Positions 52,787-60,838 are shown, counted from the first letter of the stretch. The stretch is 64,000 nt of DNA from Pseudomonas sp. LD120 (GCF_009861525.1 NZ_WVHL01000002.1:124001-188000), one strand, 5' to 3'. Made by a program: numbers and translations. Notes: generated from the sequence alone by a model not told the origin.

Positions 52787-55227
52787 GTCGCAAGAGCCTC
52801 GCATGTGGAAAAGGTTGTGCGTATTTCACAGCAGAAACGTCCCCGTGCCTCTTCAAGCCAAAGTTCATCGGGGCACGGTCGCATTTCCGAGAACTTGACG
52901 TGGCCAGCGTTCTTCAGTGCATTGCTGATGCCGTCGAAGGACAAAGGGTTGTCGAAGTCGAGGAACAGCGGTTTGGGTTCGGTATCGATCTTGACGAAGG
53001 CATAGCGGGGCAAACCGTGAGCGTCAGCCCAGGCACGCCATTGTAGGGTGTATTCAAGCTCGTCGATCGAGCCCTTCGGTTCCGGCAGGCGATCGCGGGC
53101 AAATAGCCAGGAAGCGCGCTTGTAGAGGGTCCGGCCCAACCAGATACGGCGGTGATCGTGTTTGGCCACGGCGCTGCCGGCCAGGGCGAAGCCCAGCCGA
53201 TGCAAGGGCGTGGAATACACGCACAGCAAGTCTTCGCTGAACTGACCCAGGGCGTCGACCACTTGCAGGCGACCGTTCACCCGCAGCACTTTTGCCCTGC
53301 CGGCGGCAAACTGCTGGTGCGCTGCGACACAACCGCCGCCAGACGGCAGCACCAATTGCAGGTAGGAGGGCTGCAAGGGCCAGTCGATGTGGGAGCGCTG
53401 ATAGCTCTCCGGCGAGTCAGCCAGTACCAGGCGAGGGCGTTGGAAAATCGCCTCCACCTGTTGGTTTATCTGCGTATTGAAGGGGCCGAACGGGGCGGCA
53501 ACGGGCTGGCTCAGCGTATGAACTGCCGGGTGCACTTCACCGACGATGATTTCGTAGTCGCCGCGATTGAAGGCCTCGACCGACGCGCTGGAGAGCAGGA
53601 TATCCGGAGAGTGAAAGTCGCTGCCGAACACCTCGAAGCCTTCGACATCCAGACGGGTGTTCAGCAGGCTGATCAGGCGCTCGACGTCCGCAGCACAGAG
53701 ACGCACTTCGGCATGCTCCGGGAAGTCCTGCAGCAGTTGTGCCCAAGCGGTTTCCAGGCACTGATCGAGGTTGCCGATGATGCGCGCTTCAAGTGCAGGC
53801 AACAGAGGGGCAAGGGTGTTGAGCAGGTCGAGAAAATCAACCGGTTTGCCGGGGTTGGCCACCTGGCGCTGCTCCCAGACCTCAATGAAGGCCTGATTGA
53901 GCTGGTGCGCGATGGCTTTGATCAGCCACTGATTGATGCGCATCAGCGGCACCAGTTCTTGGTTGACTTGGTCGAGCATGGCTTGCCCAAGGCTGATGTT
54001 CATGTTTCTCGAACAATCTTCGTACAGCGGGTAACGGCCGACATACATGGCGCCGGTTTCTCGGCTGAGGTCGACCCCGGCCTCGCCAAGCAGTTGGTTC
54101 AAGCGCTCCAGGCATTCGGTCCGACGCATCAGGTCGCCGTGGGCATAGTCACGGCGCAAGCCCTCCAGTGCTTCAAGGCGCGATTGCCAGAGCTGGTTGA
54201 ACGGGTCGGATACCCCCGCGTTGGCCAAACAGCGTTGCAGCTGCACGATGGGGTGACGCTCACGGGGCGACATTTGCCAGCCTCGGCGCACGATACGTTT
54301 GCTCACCAGGTGCTCCAGCAGATCGCGCAATGTGCCAGCCGCCTCTTGCGGACAGTTGTTCAATATCCCCGCATAAGTGGCGGCTCGACCCGGGTGCTCG
54401 CTGATGTACTGCAGTACCTGGGCGGTTTGCGGGTTGAGGCGCTGGCTTTTGCCAATCGGCATGAACAGGGTCTGTTCGTGCAGGTAGCAACCGCTATTGA
54501 GCTGCAAGGGCATACGGTCGGTGTCTGGGCATTGCTGGTTGATCTGTTCGACCAACCGCTGTACCACCCAATTCTCGAAGAAGGTGTGGCGATCCTTGAT
54601 CCACGCCGTGTCATCCTGGGTCAGATGCACATTGGCCGTCTGCCGGGTATCGAACCGGCCCCAGGCCAAAGGTCCGAAAAAACTGGAGGTATCGTTCTTG
54701 GCGCAGAAACGTTGCGCGTAACTCCAGCCCAAGCGCAGCTTTTGCTTTTTGCGGGTGTCGTTCCTGCTGTGCCGATCCCTGATCAGCTCACGGATGCGTG
54801 TCAACGCCGACGGGTTGGAGATGAACAAGGCCTCGGCCACCGCTTCGTCATCCAGGAAGTCGATCAGCCCTTGGCGGGCGCTCTCCAGATAGGCGTCATA
54901 TTCCCGGGCGGCTTCTTCAGGCGCTGACGTTCGCGCGAGCAAAGCATTCCAGTGTTGCAAAGCCTCACCGAGAGGTTCGCGCAGTACTTCTGGCAGATCG
55001 GTGGGTTGCAGGGCCTGGTTCTCGTTGAGTTTGCGGATGAATTTGCGGCAGGCCTGGGGCGAATGCGCGTTGGCTTTTTCAAGTAGCGTCGCCTTCAGCG
55101 TCTGCAAGGAGCGGAAGTCTTGCTCGAAGACGCGGCAGGCTGGCAGGTCGGCGAATCGGCCCAGATCCGTCAAGTGATGAATGGGGAAGCCGGTCGAGCG
55201 CAGCCAGAAGTACTGTGAGCTTTCCAT
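52783..55227 (-). CDS. tglB: Peptide aminoacyl-tRNA ligase (PEARL) TglB-like, 814 aa
   Basis: The protein is the glutamylation-domain half of LanB dehydratases: RSTGFPI near the start, AKNDTSSFFGPLAWGRF (about 184-200) and the terminal KIDTEPKPLFLDFDNPLSFD block. The SpaB-type elimination domain is absent, so it is not a lantibiotic dehydratase. Such short LanBs act as PEARLs. The TglB type adds Cys from Cys-tRNA to the C terminus of a scaffold peptide. Here the scaffold is the 52-residue TglA two genes upstream. It starts 3 bp after tglI, and its stop overlaps the MFS start. Confidence 0.87.
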   Translation of the reverse strand: MESSQYFWLRSTGFPIHHLTDLGRFADLPACRVFEQDFRSLQTLKATLLEKANAHSPQACRKFIRKLNENQALQPTDLPEVLREPLGEALQHWNALLARTSAPEEAAREYDAYLESARQGLIDFLDDEAVAEALFISNPSALTRIRELIRDRHSRNDTRKKQKLRLGWSYAQRFCAKNDTSSFFGPLAWGRFDTRQTANVHLTQDDTAWIKDRHTFFENWVVQRLVEQINQQCPDTDRMPLQLNSGCYLHEQTLFMPIGKSQRLNPQTAQVLQYISEHPGRAATYAGILNNCPQEAAGTLRDLLEHLVSKRIVRRGWQMSPRERHPIVQLQRCLANAGVSDPFNQLWQSRLEALEGLRRDYAHGDLMRRTECLERLNQLLGEAGVDLSRETGAMYVGRYPLYEDCSRNMNISLGQAMLDQVNQELVPLMRINQWLIKAIAHQLNQAFIEVWEQRQVANPGKPVDFLDLLNTLAPLLPALEARIIGNLDQCLETAWAQLLQDFPEHAEVRLCAADVERLISLLNTRLDVEGFEVFGSDFHSPDILLSSASVEAFNRGDYEIIVGEVHPAVHTLSQPVAAPFGPFNTQINQQVEAIFQRPRLVLADSPESYQRSHIDWPLQPSYLQLVLPSGGGCVAAHQQFAAGRAKVLRVNGRLQVVDALGQFSEDLLCVYSTPLHRLGFALAGSAVAKHDHRRIWLGRTLYKRASWLFARDRLPEPKGSIDELEYTLQWRAWADAHGLPRYAFVKIDTEPKPLFLDFDNPLSFDGISNALKNAGHVKFSEMRPCPDELWLEEARGRFCCEIRTTFSTCEALAT

Positions 55228-55230
55228 GGT

Positions 55231-56034
55231 CTAGGCCGGCATCCTGATGGCGTTGAGTCGATGCAGTTTATCGAGCAGTGCCAAGTCTTCGCCGCTGGGT
55301 TGTGCGGCGCTGGAACCCAGTATCTGCATCAAGCTTGCGAGTGACTGTGGTTGCTCCAGGCAGTGATAGAGGTACGCAGCGCGCGGGCTGATCAGGGTGA
55401 ATTTGTGGCGCGCCTCAGGGGTGGGCAAATACACCAAGATGTGCTCGCTGGCTTCCTCCGGTCTGCTACGCCCGAGCAGGCTTTTATCACGCAACCAGTG
55501 CGACAGCGCATAGCGGCTCTGGTAAATGCGTGCGCCGTCGGTGCGTTGATAAGTGCCCGGCACTGCGGCACTGGTTTCCACCAGCCCGATGTAGAGGCGC
55601 ACAGATTCGCGCTCAAGGCCCATCAGGTCGCGAATCTGCGGGTAGTCGGCGAGTTCCTGGCGCTCGAGCAGAAAGCCCAATGCCGCATCGCAATAGCCAT
55701 ACACTCTTGGCCCGTAGTCGAACCACTCTTGTTGGTGCAGGAATGCCTTGGACAGTGCCGGCAGGTCCAGGTCGATGTTGAGCAGCGCGCGCAGCGTCAA
55801 TGGCGCGCCGGTTTCCAGCGCATTGATAAAGGAATTGACCAAGCGGAACTGATAGTTTTCGACGAACCATTTCACTCTTTCAAACTGACTGCCATAGGCC
55901 TGCAGAATCACCCGCTCGTTATCAGGAAAGTGTTCCAGCCATTGAGTCGCGCCTTGAGCTTCGAACAACTGCTGCTGCAGTGTTTCATCGCGTAGCAGGC
56001 GTCGCCACAGCTTCCAGACCTGCTCAGCATCCAT
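55231..56034 (-). CDS. tglI: TglI-like partner of the MNIO enzyme, 267 aa
   Basis: The protein has no known enzymatic motif. It begins MDAEQVWKLWRRLLRDETLQQQLF, a helical start, and is mostly alpha-helical, ending with a short winged-helix-like region (SPRAAYLYHCLEQPQSLASLMQIL) that suggests peptide recognition. It follows the DUF692 gene with an 11-bp overlap. In the tgl pathway TglH works only as a complex with TglI, and order and size fit. The name rests on this context rather than on a recognised domain. Confidence 0.78.
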   Translation of the reverse strand: MDAEQVWKLWRRLLRDETLQQQLFEAQGATQWLEHFPDNERVILQAYGSQFERVKWFVENYQFRLVNSFINALETGAPLTLRALLNIDLDLPALSKAFLHQQEWFDYGPRVYGYCDAALGFLLERQELADYPQIRDLMGLERESVRLYIGLVETSAAVPGTYQRTDGARIYQSRYALSHWLRDKSLLGRSRPEEASEHILVYLPTPEARHKFTLISPRAAYLYHCLEQPQSLASLMQILGSSAAQPSGEDLALLDKLHRLNAIRMPA

Positions 56035-56938
56035 GCGTCAGCTCCTGTGCCGTTTTTGTGTAGTGATTCCAGATGTTCTGTGCGCGCCGCACATCGGTGA
56101 CGATCATGTGTTCGTCGTTGGCGTCCATCACGCGTGTCAGTGCGTGGTGAGCCTGCCCTTGGTATTCGAGGATGATCGCCGAGGGTTGGCAGCGGGACAT
56201 GAGTTCCTGGTACAGGTCCCAAACAGGTTCGGGCACACACGAATCATGCCAGTCGTGGTAGAGCCCCTCATGCCAGCTGCCACCTGCCAGATGCACAGAG
56301 ATCACCTTGTCCAACGGCAAGGTGTCGAGGTAGTCGCGCAAGTCGAAGTTTTTCAGGTTCAGGTGGTTGGTGTAGATGTTGTGCAAGTCCAGGTGCAAGA
56401 AGGTGCCGGACTGCTGCACGAGACGGGCCAGGAACTCGGCTTCGCGCATTTCTGCACCCGGGCATTGCAAGTAATAGGCGGCGTTTTCATGGGCCAGTGG
56501 CATCCCATAATGTGCCTGCAAAGCCTTCGCGCGTTCGGCGCAGCGCATAACCTCTGCATTGGAAAACTGCAGCGGGCTGCTCCAGATATCCAGCCAGGAG
56601 TTGTCGCCATAAAAACAATGGTTGGCGACCCATGGGCTGTTCAGCATCTTGGCCAGGGGCACATGGCGTTGCACAGCAGCGGTGTCTTCAAGCGGGCTGA
56701 AACCAAAGTCGCAACCGTAGTTGGAATGCGCCAGCAAGGTGAATTTCTCAGCCAGCCGATTGATCATCGCCTGGGCCGCGGGCTTGATGATCTGCGGGCC
56801 GTCCATAGGGGCCATGATGTTGTCGAGCAGTATTTCCAGCACATCAACTTCGATGTCCTCAAATGGAAACCAGTCGAGGATCTCGGGGTTGTACTGGATA
56901 CCCACACCAATCGGTTCGGGCTTAACGAAGTGAGCCAT
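56024..56938 (-). CDS. tglH: DUF692/MNIO beta-carbon excising enzyme TglH
   Basis: This TIM-barrel multinuclear iron oxidase (DUF692/MNIO family, 304 aa) has the metal ligands in order: His71 (LLAHSN), His107, Glu151-Asn152 (AHENAAYY), Asp184 and His186 (LHLDLHN), His216 (SVHLAGG), the DWHDS segment near 229-233 and Glu259. Relatives include MbnB and TglH. With TglI it should oxidise the Cys appended to TglA and excise its beta-carbon. It lies directly after tglA. Confidence 0.9.
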   Translation of the reverse strand: MAHFVKPEPIGVGIQYNPEILDWFPFEDIEVDVLEILLDNIMAPMDGPQIIKPAAQAMINRLAEKFTLLAHSNYGCDFGFSPLEDTAAVQRHVPLAKMLNSPWVANHCFYGDNSWLDIWSSPLQFSNAEVMRCAERAKALQAHYGMPLAHENAAYYLQCPGAEMREAEFLARLVQQSGTFLHLDLHNIYTNHLNLKNFDLRDYLDTLPLDKVISVHLAGGSWHEGLYHDWHDSCVPEPVWDLYQELMSRCQPSAIILEYQGQAHHALTRVMDANDEHMIVTDVRRAQNIWNHYTKTAQELTHGC

Positions 56939-56962
56939 GTGGTTGCCCAGTTTGAGGAAGGG

Positions 56963-56994
56963 GAGGCTCCCTCGACGTCAAGCCGAGGAAGCTC
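56963..56994 (-). terminator. Attenuating hairpin between tglA and tglH
   Basis: On the minus strand GAGCTTCCTCG (56994-56984) pairs with CGAGGGAGCCTC (56974-56963) with one bulge and one G-U pair, between the precursor stop and tglH. There is no T-run. Such a stem would favour the peptide message over the downstream enzymes. Confidence 0.4.
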
Positions 56995-57001
56995 GAAGCG
57001 A

Positions 57002-57160
57002 TCAGGCGAAAACTTTGCTTTCGATGATTTCGATATCGTCGAGATCGAACTCCTCGAACGGTGCATCGGTGGGGGCTTGCGGCGCGACGTCGGCCGGGGC
57101 GGTTGTGGTGGTCGCTTCATCCATGGCGGCAATAGCCGGAGTCACTGTAGGTTGAGTCAT
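57002..57160 (-). CDS. tglA: Pearlin scaffold peptide TglA, 52 aa
   Basis: This short frame is easily overlooked, because a longer reading in another frame covers it. ATG 57160 follows AAGGA by 7 bases and is 10 bp after tglG. The peptide starts MTQPTVTPAIAAMDE, continues with an Ala/Pro/Thr linker and ends with an acidic motif (FEEFDLDDIEII) and ESKVFA. It contains no cysteine, so the reactive residue must be added by the PEARL TglB. The acidic stretch is a plausible binding site for the modifying enzymes. After processing, TglG would cut off the modified residue and leave TglA for reuse. Confidence 0.88.
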   Translation of the reverse strand: MTQPTVTPAIAAMDEATTTTAPADVAPQAPTDAPFEEFDLDDIEIIESKVFA

Positions 57161-57170
57161 GACACTGTCC

Positions 57171-58316
57171 TTATGGGTGGTTGAAAAGGCGAATCAGGGT
57201 GGCTGCGATGAAGCTCCAGGCGATGACCCAGCCCAGGCAGGTCAACAGGAATGTGCTCCAGTAGAGCCTGCGCAATGCAGGGGAAAGGCTTTCCTGCGGT
57301 GCGCTGCGCCAATGGCGCTTTACATAGTTGAAAGCACGCTGGCGCAGGCGCGGTTGCCCCAGCACTTCGGTAATCGCCAGGTAGGTGTCGCCATTGAAGA
57401 TCGGCAGCAGGGTGGGGATGAGGGAAATGCACGAAGCCACGATCATCACCACGAAAAGGGCGGGTAAAACCCCTTGGGTGTCACGGAACATCGCCCACAG
57501 GGCAATGCCCACTCCCGCATACAGAAGGCTGACCAAGGGGCCTGCCAGAATGGTGATCACCCGTTGGTTCAGCGGTAGCTGCGACCATTGCGTCTGCACC
57601 GGACGTACCCAACCGGTGGCGAGCAACAAGTAGATGCCGATCCCGAAATCGTTGACCTTGACCCCGTAGTGACGACAGGCCATCGCGTGCCCCAGTTCGT
57701 GCAGGGCGATGGAGGTCAGGATCACCGGGAAGTGCCAGAGCAGCCAGCGGTAACTGTGGATATAGGTGGCGCTGGCATCGGCCATGAAGCTGTCCAAGTG
57801 CGCGCCCAGGTACACGAAGCTCAACAGGGACAAGGCCAGCAGCGGCAAAATGAATGCCGCACGGCAGCACCAGGGCGCCAACCGGTAAAGATGATCAAGC
57901 AATGGCTGCGGGTTGGTTTTAACCAGGTTAATCAGCAAATGCTCTTTCAGCGGGCCATAGGTTATGCCCGTGGCGGGATCGCGCAGGTCCTTTTTATGAT
58001 CCGTTTTCTCGCTGCTCAGCAGTTTCAGGTTGAGCAGTTTGCGCTCGAACTGCGCAAGCTTCTCGGGGCTGACCTTGATTCGATGCTGCGCCAGGGCGGC
58101 GTCGACAATCGCTTGCAGGTTTCGCTCGCCATCGAAGAGTAAGGCAAGTGAGTACTCGGCCTGGCCCAGTTCAAAACCGATATCACTACGGGGGTCGTAG
58201 AGGTTGTAGCGTCGGGTGACCGAATCTGCTGGTGGTGGTGTCACGACCAGATCATCCCTGAAGCAGGAATGGACGCGGGCACTCGACTTTTCGAGGGCAT
58301 AGGCCGAGGCACTCAT
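57171..58316 (-). CDS. tglG: M50-type membrane protease TglG with PqqD-like domain, 381 aa
   Basis: Residues about 30-105 are a PqqD/RRE-like peptide-binding domain (RRYNLYDPRSDIGFELGQAEY, then ...KLLNLKLLSSE). A site-2-protease-type M50 core follows, with the zinc motif HELGH at 206-210 and the NGD Asp at 310, in a five-to-six helix membrane region. It should release the modified C-terminal residue from TglA, perhaps with export. ATG 58316 overlaps the tglF stop (ATGA). tglA follows 10 bp later. Confidence 0.85.
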   Translation of the reverse strand: MSASAYALEKSSARVHSCFRDDLVVTPPPADSVTRRYNLYDPRSDIGFELGQAEYSLALLFDGERNLQAIVDAALAQHRIKVSPEKLAQFERKLLNLKLLSSEKTDHKKDLRDPATGITYGPLKEHLLINLVKTNPQPLLDHLYRLAPWCCRAAFILPLLALSLLSFVYLGAHLDSFMADASATYIHSYRWLLWHFPVILTSIALHELGHAMACRHYGVKVNDFGIGIYLLLATGWVRPVQTQWSQLPLNQRVITILAGPLVSLLYAGVGIALWAMFRDTQGVLPALFVVMIVASCISLIPTLLPIFNGDTYLAITEVLGQPRLRQRAFNYVKRHWRSAPQESLSPALRRLYWSTFLLTCLGWVIAWSFIAATLIRLFNHP

Positions 58317-59230
58317 GTGCGGGGTCGCATCGAGTGCAGGCTTGGCATGTAGGACTCCTGCAGTGCCTTGCGGCCCTGAGCCTTGATGCTTTCGAGGTGC
58401 TCGGTGGCAGGCTGGGCACAGGCTCGCCCCAGTACGAACACCGCCCCCGGTCGGGTCGGCCCGCACACGGGCTCATGGGTGGTCTGGATCGGCTCCCAAC
58501 CATGCCGGTACATCAGGTGCTCGATACTGCTGGCACTCAAGTAGCGGCGATGGTTATGGGTTAGAAACCCTTGTTTGATGCCATAACCCAACGCGCGACC
58601 TTCAATCAGCAGCAATCCGTCCTCGGCACTGGCCTGCCGGCAAAGCTGCATGACCTGGTTGACGTCATGAACATGCTCCAGCGAACCATTGATGATGATC
58701 AGGTTGTAATCACCCGTGGGGCTCATGTGTTCGGCGCCCACCAGGTCGATGTCCAGGCCGATATTCTTGCCGTATTCGACGTAGGCCCGGTCGGGGTCAT
58801 TGCCTCTGACTGTCCAGCCGCGCTTGGCAAAAGGAATCATCAGGCCGCCGGCGGAGCAACCGACGTCAAGCATTTTGCCTTTGGCGGGAAGCACATCTTG
58901 CAGGTACTGATACAGGTGTTCGCCGCGGCGTACCTGGTCCAGAAAGAAGGCGCGCTCCGGCTCCGTATTGCCGAACAAACTCAGGCGGTAGAACTTGTCG
59001 TAGTAAGCGCTGTAGAAGGCTTCGTCGAAGCGGTATTGCTGGAAAATATGCCCACAATCCTGGCAGCCGAGCACTGGCAATGCCACCGCCTGGTCACCGG
59101 GCCCCTGGACACTTTCCAGCAAAACCCGATGATCTTTGGAATTGCAAAGTTCACAATCCATTTTCTGCGCACGAAAGGTTTCAGGCATTTGCAATAGTTG
59201 CAAATACTGTTGTTCTATAGTTGTACTCAC
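58313..59230 (-). CDS. tglF: Carboxymethyl/methyl transferase TglF-like, 305 aa
   Basis: This class I SAM-dependent enzyme begins with a zinc-ribbon (Cys26, Cys29, Cys56, Cys59), followed by the SAM site DVGCSAGG at 122-129. In the tgl scheme TglF moves the carboxymethyl group of carboxy-SAM to the thiol formed by TglHI, giving 3-thiaglutamate. I choose GTG 59230. The reading frame extends upstream into tglE, but no better start is seen. It overlaps tglG by ATGA. The zinc-ribbon may hold the peptide or structure the N terminus. Confidence 0.75.
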   Translation of the reverse strand: MSTTIEQQYLQLLQMPETFRAQKMDCELCNSKDHRVLLESVQGPGDQAVALPVLGCQDCGHIFQQYRFDEAFYSAYYDKFYRLSLFGNTEPERAFFLDQVRRGEHLYQYLQDVLPAKGKMLDVGCSAGGLMIPFAKRGWTVRGNDPDRAYVEYGKNIGLDIDLVGAEHMSPTGDYNLIIINGSLEHVHDVNQVMQLCRQASAEDGLLLIEGRALGYGIKQGFLTHNHRRYLSASSIEHLMYRHGWEPIQTTHEPVCGPTRPGAVFVLGRACAQPATEHLESIKAQGRKALQESYMPSLHSMRPRT

Positions 59231-59243
59231 AATGAAGCCCCAT

Positions 59244-59990
59244 TCACTTAATGCAGAAGAAGCCTTCAAAGCAAATGTATTTGAAAATACTGGTTATATC
59301 CTTGAAGCCGGCGCGGGATAACATGTCGATATTGCCGGCCGTGGAAAAAGGCTCAAGTACACCTTTCAAACTTCTGGTCTTCGCCAGGATTTCATCGGCG
59401 TTATAACCTTGGTCGCGCTTATAATCGACATACAGGCTGCTGAGAATGTCTTGAAAGCGTGCGTCTGGGCCGCGTACTTTTTCAAACATGATAAAAGCAC
59501 CGCCCCAGTTCAAGGTTTCGTAGATACGATCGAACAAGGCTTGGCGAATGCGCGGGTGCACGAACTGAATAGTGTAATAAGCAACTATCAGATCACTTTT
59601 TTCATAGGGAAAGGTCAGGATGTCGTCGGTAACGAAGCTGACGTTGTGCTGCGGCGACGCGCTCAAGAGCTCATTCGCCTTGCGCGTCATGGCCTCTTCC
59701 ACATCAATGCCCACCCACTTCACCGAGGCGCAGTGACGCTGTGCAAGTTGTCGCGTGAGGGTGCCGGTGGAACTACCCAGTTCGTAGCAGGTGCTATCAC
59801 TCTTTACAAAAAAGTCGCTGAGCGACAGCACGATGTTATGCCCGTCCTTATATTTAGGTACGGACTTCGAAACATGGGAGTCAAAGTGTTGCGGGGTACT
59901 GCCTCCGAAACTCCATGAGGCATTACTCGACTCTACGCCGTCACCGACGGTTTCGTAGAGAGTGGCAGGCGAGGTAATTAGGGAAGACAT
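59244..59990 (-). CDS. tglE: CmoA-like carboxy-SAM synthase TglE, 248 aa
   Basis: The sequence aligns by eye with E. coli CmoA along its length: FDSHVSKSVPKY (FDERVAEVFPDM), ELGSSTGTLT (DLGCSLGAAT), TIQFVHPRIRQALFDRIYETLNWGGA and DYKRDQGYNADEI, with Arg206 in KTRSL where CmoA has the Arg199 that holds the carboxylate. CmoA makes carboxy-SAM from SAM and prephenate for tRNA modification. A copy inside a biosynthetic operon fits production of the carboxymethyl donor for TglF. ATG 59990 has AAGGA 10 bases upstream. It is the first gene of the operon. Confidence 0.85.
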   Translation of the reverse strand: MSSLITSPATLYETVGDGVESSNASWSFGGSTPQHFDSHVSKSVPKYKDGHNIVLSLSDFFVKSDSTCYELGSSTGTLTRQLAQRHCASVKWVGIDVEEAMTRKANELLSASPQHNVSFVTDDILTFPYEKSDLIVAYYTIQFVHPRIRQALFDRIYETLNWGGAFIMFEKVRGPDARFQDILSSLYVDYKRDQGYNADEILAKTRSLKGVLEPFSTAGNIDMLSRAGFKDITSIFKYICFEGFFCIK

Positions 59991-60023
59991 GTATGTCACA
60001 TCCTTGTCCGATACCAATAGGGG

Positions 60024-60035
60024 TGTACTAGTACA
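60024..60035. promoter_or_regulatory. Palindrome TGTACTAGTACA upstream of tglE
   Basis: A perfect 12-bp palindrome lies 34-45 bp before the tglE start, overlapping a possible -35 (TTGTAC at 60036-60031 on the minus strand). The place is typical of a repressor or activator site controlling the operon. The binding protein is unknown. Confidence 0.45.
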
Positions 60036-60113
60036 ACGAGATTCCTTTCTCTTGGACGGGAGAGTATCCAGTCTTAGTTAACGTGTCATCATTTTTTTTT
60101 TGCGAATAATAAA

Positions 60114-60127
60114 GGTGCGGGCGCACC
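60114..60127 (-). terminator. Hairpin downstream of the 60347-60835 gene
   Basis: GGTGC/GCACC stem with a short loop, followed on the minus strand by TTTATTATTC, lies about 220 bp after the stop of the leftward gene and before the tgl promoter. A weak factor-independent terminator is likely. Confidence 0.35.
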
Positions 60128-60346
60128 AAAAAGGTGCGATAAATCGCTGTTGAGAATAGTCCGCAGTACACACCGATTGTTGATGTTCTCGGTACTTGAG
60201 GTTGCACTGTTTGAGGCGGTGGATCTTCCATCGCCTTGAAGGCGCATCAAGCCGCCAGGCAGAGGGCTCGGACCGCGCTCGACAGTGATGCGTTGTTTGA
60301 CATCATCGGCCTGATTTCCGGTATCGATCCTGAGGCCAGGGCTTCT

Positions 60347-60835
60347 TCATGACCTTTTGGCAGCGTAGGTCTCGCCAGTCAGCAGCAGGACGCCTTCTTT
60401 TGAGCTGACGCGGGTGATGCTGTTGATCACGACATTAAGGCCGCTTGAATGCGGGAACAGCGAAAACAACAACTCGAAATACAGGTAGTCCTGCACCAGG
60501 CGCGCCGCCAGATCGGGATGGTCTTGCAAGAGCGCCCTGAAGCTTGGGTAGCCCAGCTGTGCAAGCTCCGGAATGTCGACAAAACCCTGGTCGATATCGT
60601 CGGTTTTGCATTCGGCGGCAAAGGTGTCGGCGCAGTCAAGAAAGCACTGCGGCAGATCGCCGTGGTGGATGCGCAGTTCATAGGGCGTTGCTGGGATCGT
60701 CAGTGCCTCGCCGAAGCCCAGGCTGCGATAGCCGATGGTTTTTGGGTCGATGAGTTGGTCGGCTGAGGTGAACTTCATGGGGATTGGCGTCTGAGTTGGC
60801 AGGGGCAGGGCGTCAGTTTGTTTTCGCAGGTTCAA
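60347..60835 (-). CDS. Conserved hypothetical protein, 162 aa
   Basis: The TTG at 60835 is preferred over the ATG at 60778 because an excellent ribosome site (AAGGAGG) lies 7 bases before it, inside the end of the upstream gene, which points to coupled translation. The protein is soluble, begins with a basic/Pro-rich segment and has a compact acidic core with QDYLYFELLFSLFPHSSG near residue 115. I recognise no family. It is co-transcribed with the gene at 60839-61225. Confidence 0.65.
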   Translation of the reverse strand: MNLRKQTDALPLPTQTPIPMKFTSADQLIDPKTIGYRSLGFGEALTIPATPYELRIHHGDLPQCFLDCADTFAAECKTDDIDQGFVDIPELAQLGYPSFRALLQDHPDLAARLVQDYLYFELLFSLFPHSSGLNVVINSITRVSSKEGVLLLTGETYAAKRS

Positions 60836-60838
60836 GAG

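Larger units (their letters stand above)
59991..60346. promoter_or_regulatory. Intergenic region upstream of the tgl operon
   Basis: This 356-bp gap between the tgl operon and the leftward gene at 60347 holds a perfect 12-bp palindrome (60024-60035), a T-run (60092-60101), a GGTGC/GCACC hairpin (60114-60127) and otherwise lower-GC DNA. The tglE promoter must lie in the first part. The rest, around 60236-60346, has a rightward coding-like stretch that ends at TGA 60350-60352 but lacks a start, possibly a gene tail. Confidence 0.5.

Noticed and set aside
53152..54927. Long rightward open frame opposite tglB
   Set aside because: It is an antisense shadow in high-GC DNA; it has no ribosome site or domain, while the leftward frame is a recognisable LanB-type protein.
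52783..55227. Reading the locus as a lantibiotic cluster
   Set aside because: The LanB elimination domain, a LanC cyclase and a Ser/Thr/Cys precursor core are all missing.
56764..57132. A 122-residue leftward frame between tglG and tglH
   Set aside because: It is out of phase with tglA and tglH, has a Pro/Arg/Ser-rich shadow composition and overlaps both. The 52-residue frame has the ribosome site.
60024..60035. A trp-type operator because of the ACTAGT core
   Set aside because: It is only part of the E. coli trp operator and no tryptophan gene is near; a chance likeness is more probable.
60212..60352. Rightward tail reading (ending ...GIDPEARASS)
   Set aside because: About 45 codons are open with protein-like composition but no start or ribosome site; it may be a gene remnant, too short to call.
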